Shown: positions 21,378 through 29,828 of the stretch, one piece after another | Position numbering within the stretch: position 1 is the first letter of the stretch | Layout of the letters: every line of letters starts with the position of its first letter | From: Pseudoips prasinana | Lineage: Eukaryota > Arthropoda > Insecta > Lepidoptera > Nolidae | NCBI GenBank assembly: GCA_951640165.1 | Contig: OX621255.1 | Coordinates: 30,230,001-30,294,000, forward strand | DNA: 64,000 nucleotides | Direction of reading: 5' to 3' | Made by a program: the position numbers and the translations under genes | The notes under the pieces: model-generated | Told to the model about the DNA's origin: nothing | Databases searched by the model: none | Seen by the model: only the letters and a program-made list of their open reading frames with translations

Positions 21378-21745
21378 ATATAAAGCTCGCCGACACATTA
21401 CACAGTTGAGACGTTCCATTGCGATATTCCAGTTCGAAAAGCAAATCAGTATAGTCCACAACACTAGCACAGGTCAGCGTTAATTAGAGCGGGTAACAAG
21501 TCCAGTAGGAGCGCAGGGGTCAGTAGTTAATAAAACCGAGTTATGAAAGCACAAAAGAAACTCAAACAGCAGCTAAACGTCGTCACGAGCGCAAAACGAA
21601 CGAGCGACTGACGCAGGACGCGAACACGTCTGGTGTCAGTCGATCCCCTCCTCTCCCTCCCCCGCTGCTCTTGCGCACACCCCGCGCTCAGGAGCAACGG
21701 GACTCGAGTTAAAATGAGGAGTGCATGGCAAAGTCTTACGTAAAA
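21378..21745 (+). promoter_or_regulatory. Candidate core promoter and 5' leader of a host gene
   Basis: TATATAAAG at 21378-21386 is followed 25 bp on by an initiator-like CACAGTTG with A at 21405, the spacing expected for a TATA/initiator promoter in insects. A G+C- and CpG-rich block (about 21550-21715) follows, then ATG at 21714 within AAAATGAGG. A GT that could be a splice donor comes nine codons later (ACGTAAAA). No homologous repeat was found here in this window. The arrangement resembles a gene with a short first coding exon, but no downstream exon is recognised. Confidence 0.3.
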
Positions 21746-22599
21746 ACGTTATTAATAGAAAACATGAACGGAAATGCCGAAAATATTACCTTGGTACTCA
21801 TTTTCTTACATAAATAAGTGGTAACTTATATACTCGTATATGTATGTTTATCGCCGGGGCCACGAGACTGTCTAAACAGGTTACTGTGGCCCTGGAAAGC
21901 AAAGGGAAACTGAAGGAACAGGGTTTTTATTAGTTAGTAAGACTGTCGTTTATCTTCAAACGCAATCAGATTTGAGAGTGGCGGCTATAGTAAAAATTGT
22001 TCCTCTTGGTAAGACCTTTTAAACGACACTACAATCATATCTATTGGAGCCGGGTACCATTTTGCTCATTCTTCAAATCAATTTTTCACACATACGCGTG
22101 GAGACTGTCTCGGCCTCGGCATTAAGGATTCCTCTTTAGCAATTTACCTACTGCGTAATCCGAAGGTAATTTGTTTCAGCATCAGGCAACACTATCAAAA
22201 GGTCACATCGTGAAATGGTGTGCAATAAACCCCGCCTTTATCACAGATATAAATCTCTAGAGTATACGTTAGATTTACTTGTTTGTGCTATCTATTCCGT
22301 TTTAATTAAGTTGGCACAATTTTGGGGGTGGGATTAGGGGAACATTTGTTTCGGGAGCTATCTGATTAAGGTTAAATTGTTTTAGCTTCGAACTATGCTT
22401 TCTGTGAATAAATATATATTAAGATTCAAAAGTCCATAAGCAGGTTTGCAATAAATTTTATCAGTTTAGAAAGTACCTTGATCAATTTTTAGTGTATTTA
22501 TTGCATCTTAAATACATTGTGGATCATGAATATTATTATCTGAATTTTCTATAACTAAATGCACATTATTATATAATTATTATAGGAGAAATACATTAA
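21746..22599. other. Unassigned stretch, possibly intronic
   Basis: No repeats or frames recognised. If the promoter at 21378 is real this could be first-intron sequence. Confidence 0.3.
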
Positions 22600-22611
22600 A
22601 TGATGTATGGA

Positions 22612-22870
22612 ATACAATACAATAAATAATAATAAAAAAATGGTCAATTATAAAGTCGATGTTTCTATGCTCAATACAAATTCGTCAACAGAGTAGAAAA
22701 ACTTTTTTAACAAGAACTGTTTGAGTTTTTTCTGAAAACTAGTTGTATAGACAAGGCTCTTGATATCTAATCGCAGTTTATTAAATATTTTAACTGCATT
22801 GTAGTAGGCATTATGCTTAGCAACGTTTAGATGAGGACGCATATGGGGCTTTGTCTGTAGATCTTTTCTT
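22612..22870 (-). mobile_element. LINE C-terminal fragment
   Basis: A (AAT)n-type tail at 22612-22640 on the minus strand is preceded by a coding remnant ending at 22648. That remnant has the YNAVKIFNKL and FQKKLKQFLL blocks common at the C-terminus of CR1-like LINE proteins. 5'-truncated near 22870. Confidence 0.55.
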
Positions 22871-23066
22871 CTTGTCCTTGTATAAGAAAAAAGTATTTCA
22901 AACTGCTATATAAAATAGATTTACAAAGTAACGAGAACGAATAAAATTTTGGGAATGGATAACTTCAAATGCAAACTTAACATAAATGTATATTGTTGTA
23001 TGTATCTTGAGTCTGAAATAAAGAAATATTATTATTATTAACTCTATTTATTAAAAATTTTAAATG

Positions 23067-23390
23067 TCTTATATACATATAATAAAATCGTAGGAAAGTC
23101 AAAACTGTACATTGAATATTTTTTAAAAAGGATACTTGCAGCGTGATCTACAATCGATATCGAAGCCAAAACTAGAGCTTTTAGAATTTTTGTCTGTGTG
23201 TCTGTTTGTCTGTATGTATGTCCGGGCTAAACTCAAAAAGTACTGCATGGATTTAGTTCAAATCTTGCATGAATATTACTAAGAGGTCGGGTCAACATAT
23301 AGGCTACATATTATAACGCTATCACTTACGGGGGAGGAGCTATGATAATTTATAAAATTTAACGCGGGTAAAACCACGGGGCACACCTAG
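23067..23390 (+). mobile_element. Non-autonomous Helitron (family B)
   Basis: Shares ACATATAATAAAATCGTAGG near the 5' end and hairpin CGCGGGTAAAACCACGG, then CACCTAG, then T, with copies at 49626, 50246 and 59954. The outermost 5' bases differ slightly (TCTTATATACATA). No coding capacity. Confidence 0.8.
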
Positions 23391-24035
23391 TACTTTATAA
23401 GAGTAAAAGAAGTTCGCGCGTAGATTTTTGGCAGTCCGGCACTGTTTCCTCAGTCCTTTCTCAGTCGCGGTTGTAGTCAGTAGATAATATAATCGTTATA
23501 TCACTTACTGGGCCGCCGATTGGCGATAGTGTCATCGTTACACTGGAATAACCACTGCCCTCATGAGAAAGGATAAGTATCAAAAATCAGTACGTCCATC
23601 CATTGCTTCTTGAAACTGCTACTGAACTTATGAATGCGTTTTGTTTCACTGGTATCGAGCCAAGTTATCTAGAAACTAATTATTAAATAAAAGCATGATG
23701 TATCATGAACAATTGCTTTAGAAGTCGTTCCCATACTAATCAGTTCCCATGTATTAATTAACGCGATACACATCATACATATAATGATACATATGGTATT
23801 AATTGGTGTATTCATTACAGAGAGAAAAAGTTATAATATAAATCGCGGGAGTATGGCGAAAACTTTCATCAACTGAACAACTCTTAGAACATCAGTTTGT
23901 GAACTCGCAATTTTCTCATAACAGTAGAATCTGAGGAGAAGATTTATATTTATTGTGTGCGAAATTCATACTCGTAGAGACCGGCTGCTAGTAGACATAA
24001 TTTAACCAGTTATTGTAAGCTGTTGATCTTCCTTA

Positions 24036-24244
24036 TAATCATCATCGTATCACCCGAAAGACGTCCACTGCTGGACAAAGGCTCCCAATGATCTCCACAA
24101 TAGCCGGTCTTGCGTTGCCCGCATCCAACGGCTTCCCGCGACCCTTGCAAGATCGTCGGTCCACCTTGTAGGGTGGCTGCCCTCGCTGCGTCTTCCGGTT
24201 CGTGGTCGCCACTTGAGAACCTTTCTGCCCCATCGGCCGTATTC
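24036..24244 (-). mobile_element. RTE 3' fragment
   Basis: On the minus strand it encodes fragments of the RTE C-terminus and ends with the GATGATGAT tail. It matches the last ~200 bp of 43384-46562 and contains an indel relative to it (ACAAGGTGGACC region). Confidence 0.8.
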
Positions 24245-24494
24245 CTTATAATGTTAAAATAAAATATATATTGCATTTATATTTTTCTGCCTCGTTGTTC
24301 TGTAATACCTACCAACAGTATACTCAACCGTAGATTATGAGGTCCTCGGATCAACGAGTGCAAAAAGAGATATTACGACTTTTTATTCCTGCATACGACT
24401 TCTTTCTAGTCATGACAAGTCCATGAGCTCATCCTATGGGAGTGATGGAATAGAGATGGCAAAAAGAAAAGTAGAAGTCGGTTTTATATTTTTG

Positions 24495-24792
24495 TACAAT
24501 AATAATAATATGCTCCTGATCAATTTTCCGCCACGGCCGCCACTCTCAATGGAGACTTTCCATCTGCGCAGGACATATTATAGTGCACAAGTGTGTGCGC
24601 AAACACAGGGTCACGTTCTAATCCATCACTCTCATGGTCCGGTGGGACGACTGGCGACAGACCGGATAGGCACAGGGGTACAATACCGCCACCTTCCAGA
24701 ATTCACCAACATCACTTTTGGCCCAACCCGGGATTTGAACCCTCGTTATCTCCGGCTGAACACGCAACCGATAAACCAACAAAACACTCGAA
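24495..24792 (-). mobile_element. tRNA-headed SINE (family S4)
   Basis: On the minus strand a tRNA-like head (TATCGGTTGCGTGTT..., GGGTTCAAATCCCGG) lies at the 24720-24792 side. A GC-richer body follows and ends in a (TTA)n-like tail near 24500. A 143-codon plus-strand open frame across this SINE is chance. Confidence 0.6.
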
Positions 24793-25039
24793 ACAGGCTT
24801 TTGTATAACAGTAATTTAAATAGAAATACGGTTTTGTCTGTTGTTTGTATGTAGCTTGGCTTCGATTGTACTTTCCTCTTCGACAATTTCCATTTTAACA
24901 AAAGAAATTCAGCATATTGTGCATAGAGAAAACGCACTCTAACAAGCCAGACAATGCTGTCTGCGAATTACTTCTCGTTTCAATAGTGTATAGTATCCTA
25001 TTGAATAAAGACACGTAGACTATTCAATTTGAAGTGTCG

Positions 25040-25286
25040 TTACCGGATTAGAAAGGAAAACAGAGCCACCCCATACCAAATCCCATGGGTGTCGTAAAAG
25101 GCAACTAAGGGATACACCAGGTAGTTGGGCAACTGCGGCACCTGTGTACTAGCTACCACGTCACTGCGGTCGCTTACTCGCTTGCCAAGCGCGGTGACCT
25201 AGGCAAACCTTTCCAAATGGCAACCTTTGGGGGAAGTCTATGTCCAGTAGAAGTAGATATCAGGCTGATGATAATGAGACTATTTT
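25040..25286 (+). mobile_element. Diverged RTE-derived short element
   Basis: The leader-like part (CCCATGGGTGTCGTAAAAGG, then TTGCCAAGCGCGGTGACCTA) resembles RTE 5' leader sequence. It is followed directly by a tail-like end (CAGGCTGATGATAATGA). The body between leader and tail is missing, as in the copies at 48105, 62541 and 63219. Confidence 0.5.
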
Positions 25287-25289
25287 TAT

Positions 25290-25560
25290 AATTTTTTTTT
25301 TATTTATTAAGGTTAGCCAACAATTGTTCACACAATACATTTAAAGTTATACTTGCTTATTAGTACGTTTATAAGTGCGACAATTACTTACAGGCTAACA
25401 CAGCATGCACCAATTATGGTTATATAAGTAAAATATAATAGTATAAAGCCAAAAGAGTAAATACAATTTAAAGCCATTCAAATAGGTAATTTAAACAAAT
25501 AATAAAAATCTATTAAATTCAAATTAATATATTACTTTTGCTTTCATTATGAAATGCATT
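25290..25560 (-). mobile_element. LINE 3' end fragment, minus strand
   Basis: Starts with a T-rich run (TTTTTTTTTTATTTATTAAG) as expected for a minus-strand insert, followed by AT-rich UTR-like sequence. Clade not assigned. Confidence 0.35.
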
Positions 25561-25713
25561 ATAACTCTTTGTTCATATAATTAGAATCCTATAATAGGTA
25601 CACGTTTTGGACAATGGTGTAAGTGTTTGGTGGAATTTGTTCTCGAGTTTAGGTCAAATATCAATACCAAGTAAACTAATTTAGTCTCATTTTTATTCCT
25701 ACCATAGTAAAGT

Positions 25714-25746
25714 AAGAGCCCACGACAGCCAGTGTCGTGGGCTCTT
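25714..25746. repeat. Short perfect hairpin
   Basis: 14-bp stem AAGAGCCCACGACA / TGTCGTGGGCTCTT with loop GCCAG. No U-tract follows, and intrinsic terminators are not expected in a eukaryote. Confidence 0.75.
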
Positions 25747-25769
25747 GCTCTATAACTTCGTTATAAGTA

Positions 25770-25990
25770 AATAAAAAAATAAAAAAGGTTTTTATTCACG
25801 TAGACTTTAAAAAAGCGCTTTTAAATAGTCAGAACATGTTCGTAGTAATATATAATAAATTTATAATTATTTCTAGATACATATAGATATTTAGGTTCAC
25901 GGATTGTAGGAAATAATTTACAATAAGCTTTATTTTATAACAGTAACGATATTTAGCTAACTTAAATTAAGTTATTGTCAATTATGTACA
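25770..25990 (-). mobile_element. LINE 3' UTR fragment (family L3)
   Basis: Matches, in reverse, 52975-53230 and 36960-37200 (blocks ATAGTCAGAACATGTTCGTA and CACGGATTGTAGGAAATAAT). The copy at 36805 keeps the adjoining C-terminal coding end, so this is LINE-derived. Confidence 0.7.
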
Positions 25991-26424
25991 AAAACATGTT
26001 TAATTATGTAAATTTTTATTTTATAAAAGCTGAAAGTTTGTCTGTGCATGTCCCCAATGCAGGTAAGAACAACCAGCGAATATGGAGTTTGGGTTGTGGT
26101 TACTTTGGCAGGTAACAGGTAGTAAAGGTGTATAAAAAGTACCTAAATTTCGTTAAAGTATAGAGCTCAATTTTTTTATATTTTCTTCGGGATAACTTTA
26201 AAAATCTCGTCACCCATTGCCGGACACTTATGGCAGTTGCTACCCCCTGCCAGACACCCCTAAAATTTAATAAATTATAATTAAACTTTTCTTATAGTAT
26301 AACAGCTGAATTTTATATAGGTTACTTGGGGACCTATAAAAAATGTAACCTCAATACCCGGACGGATTTAATAGTTTTTACTTCTTGCCAGACACATTGA
26401 AAGTCCGCTGTAAGCGCTTGCTGT

Positions 26425-26573
26425 GGCATAGAAAATGGGGCGTTGGGGGCGTAGTCGACCCAATAGTATATCTTCCAGAGAACGGGCACTATCTCTGTGT
26501 ACTATGACCATCATACTGCGATCGCCAACCCGTCTTCCAAGCGTGGCGATTATGGCATACCTATCCCCAAAGG
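26425..26573 (+). mobile_element. RTE 5'-leader fragment
   Basis: CTTCCAGAGAACGGGCA, GCGATCGCCAACCCGTCTTC and AAGCGTGGCGATTATGGCAT match the RTE leader around 43478-43570. No RT coding follows. Confidence 0.7.
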
Positions 26574-26835
26574 AATATATCCAGGACACAGGACAGCCCA
26601 GGAAACCGCCATCTAATCCAAATGAAGCAAAGTTATGGATACTAGACAATGTAAATAGATAAAAAATAGATTTAAAAAAAATAGAAAACGTTGTCAGTCA
26701 ACCCAATATATCCAGGACACAGGACAAGCCACGAAACCGCCATCTAACCCAAATGAAGCAAAGTTATGGATACTAGACAATGTAAATAGATAGAAAATAG
26801 ATTTAAAAAGAATAGAAAACGTCATGTCAGCCGAA
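26574..26835 (+). repeat. 131-bp tandem duplication
   Basis: Two adjacent units starting AATATATCCAGGACACAGGA (about 26574-26704 and 26705-26835), nearly identical apart from a few substitutions and small indels. Not coding. Confidence 0.85.
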
Positions 26836-26912
26836 TGGCCGTCCACTACTGGAAAACGGCCTACCCAAAAGGACAAGGAATACCACAATAGAGTTGTGTC
26901 CATCATTTTTAA
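26822..26912 (-). mobile_element. RTE-derived tail and leader fragment
   Basis: CATGTCAGCCGAATGGCCGT is the reverse of the RTE 3' tail. It is followed by GAGTTGTGTCCATCATTT, the reverse of leader sequence near 43590. This is the same tail-to-leader junction seen at 48105. Confidence 0.55.
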
Positions 26913-27029
26913 TCGTAATCTTAAACGCTGTCAGTCACGCAAGAAACTCTCCACAGCCATAAACGTCACAACAGGAACAGATAATCCACCTTGTTTGTCA
27001 ACAACTTCCATTAAAAACAAAAACAAGTG

Positions 27030-27545
27030 AAGTCCGCCATCAGCGTGGCACCAGCCTCGCAATTAAATTAAGGCGATAAAGAGACGGGGATGTCACTGTC
27101 ATGGCACCCACAGCGCTATTACTGTATGTAAAAACATTAGCTTTTATATATTTATTTATAAGGTGGTTTGCTGTGACCCCTCTCAAGGTAATAAATATGT
27201 GGTTGGGACGCAAAAACCTTCTTTTTGGAAAAAATAATATTTTATAATATAAATTAAATAATTTTGATCATTCCGTTAATATTAAATGTATACTCGTATT
27301 GTTGAAAGTAAAATAGACTAAACTTCAAATTACACAAAATTTTGGTTATAAGCAATTTTTGCTTCAAAAAAACTTGTTATGTCCCAATGCCATGAATATC
27401 GACAAAAAAGAAAAGCACATTTAAAAAATGCCTCTTATTATATCTTCCAGTGTGTTACGAGTAATATTAAACAGAATGTTTCATTATTTAGTGATGACCA
27501 CACTGGAACTTGTTTAGTAACGTGGCTACACCTTATATCAAAAAC
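27030..27545. other. AT-rich stretch, nothing recognised
   Basis: No repeat, coding or RNA feature could be supported. Confidence 0.35.
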
Positions 27546-27601
27546 TGTGAAGTGTCTATTCAATGTCAGCCACATGGCTGACATTGAATAGACACTTCAC
27601 A
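27546..27601. repeat. Perfect 27-bp palindrome, 2-nt loop
   Basis: Arms 27546-27572 and 27575-27601 are exact reverse complements around CA; the outer bases are TGTGAAGTGTCTATT. Almost no loop, so on DNA it is a near-perfect palindrome. Confidence 0.92.
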
Positions 27602-27703
27602 TCAAAAGATATTGGATGTCATAGTGTATTTAAGGTATGTATTTATTTTTTATTATATGCAAGTCTAGCGCGATAGGAACAACGGGCGCAAATTATCAAA
27701 CAT

Positions 27704-27854
27704 ATGAAACGCATCTTTGCGTCCATAGTGTAATGACTAAGTGTGCATCCTCATTGCAAGCCAAGCGCGGTTGCTACAACCGGCTCTATAATAATAATAT
27801 AATGAGTCATGTCATTAAACTATGGACGCATATGGACGCAAAAACGCGTTTCAT
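27704..27854. repeat. Imperfect inverted repeat, ~150 bp
   Basis: ATGAAACGCATCTTTGCGTC and CCATAGTGTAATGAC at the left pair with GTCATTAAACTATGG and GACGCAAAAACGCGTTTCAT at the right, with small indels. Looks like a foldback or short MITE. Confidence 0.65.
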
Positions 27855-28163
27855 AAATAACTAAGGCTTTACTAGGTACGCACGTTCCGGCCGCACTACA
27901 GGCCTAGTAACCAAGCGAGCTAATGCCCGGGTGGCGCATGGCGCAGATACAAACCAGTTCGGTCTTGTAGCTCTCCGCACGCGAGGCTGTATATTGTCAC
28001 ACCATCACTTGTATTAACCACCTTCCGTCTCAGGATCGGACTGTCTAGTAAAAGTATAAAAACCCCGTCCATAATTTGCGACACCTGATATACGTCGAAC
28101 TGCTACAAGATCTCCAGCGTGCCTCTGGCCACCGCTCAGCAGGTCTTAGTCACCGAGCATTTA

Positions 28164-28279
28164 GAGCCGATTTCACCTTTAAAATACACGCGAGCAATGG
28201 ACGCTAAACTCAGATACTGGTAGCGGAACCGAGTTTAGCGTCCATTGATCGCGTTTAATTTTAACGGTGAAATCGGCTC
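28164..28279. repeat. Inverted repeat, ~116 bp
   Basis: Arms of about 48 bp share GAGCCGATTTCACC at the ends and CAATGGACGCTAAACTC near the centre, with several mismatches. No target duplication is evident. Confidence 0.7.
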
Positions 28280-28420
28280 GTAATGTGGACGCACACTTAC
28301 GATAAAGATACGCGATAGTTTGCTAGCGTGTTTGTTTGCGACTACAGTATAGAACACTTCGCTAAGTTCTTCCAGTAATAAAGTAAACCTGCCATAAAGT
28401 AGTACGAAACTTGGTTTATC

Positions 28421-29110
28421 GGCTTATTCCGTTTATCCACCCTAAAAAAGCCACCCTAAGGAGGATACTCGGAAACGCGTGTCCTTCTATCCACCCTGAA
28501 CGGGGTGGATAACCGTAATTCATATAATATGTTTCTTCCGATTTTTTACCCCAAGTACAGTTGAATCAAATCAATATCTTTTAAGTTTTAATTTAATATT
28601 TATTGTTAAGCGAATAACATAAAATAGTCTTAAAATCTAAATTGTAGGTACATGGTACTATAAGATAGAAAGCCGAAGCGGGGCTGGTGGTTTTTTATAA
28701 ATTTCGCAATATGTCCAGAAAATGACCAACGCTTATTTCATTATTGAGTAGACGTAGTTGCATAATGTATAACTGGAATGGAAATTAATTGCAATGATAT
28801 GTGTCATTAAAAGATACGTCTAGAATGACGTAATAGTCACATAGAATGTTAGATGAGTAAACAAAACTATTTTCAGCTCAAAGAAGAAGGTACGATGTAC
28901 ATCTAAAGTATTTTAATGTTCACGAAGTTTCTTGGACTGGGTTTGTGTATGTTTTTGTGTTAATGACTGTACTTAGGCAGGTGAGAAAAACGGAAGAAAC
29001 ATATTATATGAATTACGGTTATCCACCCCGTTCAGGGTGGATAGAAGGACACGCGTTTCCGAGTATCCTCCTTAGGGTGGCTTTTTTAGGGTGGATAAAC
29101 GGAATAAGCC
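28421..29110. mobile_element. hAT-type MITE with 120-bp perfect inverted ends
   Basis: The ends (28421-28540 and 28991-29110) are exact reverse complements over 120 bp, beginning GGCTTATTCCGTTTATCCAC. GGTTTATC at 28413-28420 is repeated at 29111-29118, an exact 8-bp target duplication as made by hAT transposases. The 450-bp interior has no transposase, so movement would need a partner in trans. The perfect ends and duplication point to a recent insertion. The hAT call rests on duplication length alone. Confidence 0.85.
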
Positions 29111-29118
29111 GGTTTATC

Positions 29119-29332
29119 TTTCCTATCCGCTAGTTTACCTCCGGTTCATACTAGAACACGCATGATAAACATAGGGGTTTGGTTATTTTCTGCTATATAT
29201 TTTGTTTACATGACATTCTGTTCAATTTGTGGCTTACTTTGTCAGTTCACCGGTCTGTAAGCAATCTGCAAGTTTAAGCACGTTATGTGCTGTATTACCC
29301 TTAAATAAGTAAGAAGGTATTTTGCATTTTCT
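29119..29332. other. Short unassigned spacer
   Basis: Nothing recognised. Confidence 0.3.
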
Positions 29333-29442
29333 TCATCATCATATCAGCCGAAGACGTCTACTGGTGGGCAAATACCTCGCCTAAAGATATCCGCACCCAG
29401 CGGCTTGCAGAGACCCTCACAAAATCGCCACAAAAGGTAAAG
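29333..29442 (-). mobile_element. RTE tail fragment
   Basis: CATCATCATATCAGCCGAAG and ACGTCTACTGGTGGGCAAAT are a reversed, diverged RTE 3' tail. Confidence 0.6.
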
Positions 29443-29620
29443 CACCTAGCCACGCGGTCAGTCCATAGATGGGTGGTTACAATAAAGTGGTTTAATTTCT
29501 GAGCGCCTCCGTGTTTCGGAGGGCATGTAGAGCTGTCGGTCCCGGTTGTTGTCCTTATACAACAATCGTTGAGCCAAGTCAGAGGCCTACTGTGCGACTT
29601 GAACAACTCGGACAGTAGGG
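29443..29620 (+). repeat. SINE-like dispersed repeat (family S3)
   Basis: CACGCGGTCAGTCCATAGAT, GGTTTAATTTCTGAGCG, GTCGGTCCCGGTTGTTGTCC and AGTCAGAGGCCTACTG match the other S3 copies. This is the most complete copy in the window. Confidence 0.65.
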
Positions 29621-29828
29621 TCACCACTGCCACACCCCGTAAAGCAGAATTATACTATCAAAACATCAAAAATAAAATAATTTATGTAGATACTTCATTT
29701 TATGATACACTAGCTTTTGCCCGCGACTTCGTTCGCGTGGACTTCAGGTTCGTCCCGTCTAGTCTAGTAATAAGTAAGAAATACGGTAACTAAGCACTGC
29801 AGAGCCCTAATCATAGGCCTATAGGTAG

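Noticed and set aside
24423..24854. 143-codon plus-strand frame
   Set aside because: Runs across a reversed SINE (S4) and has no domain.
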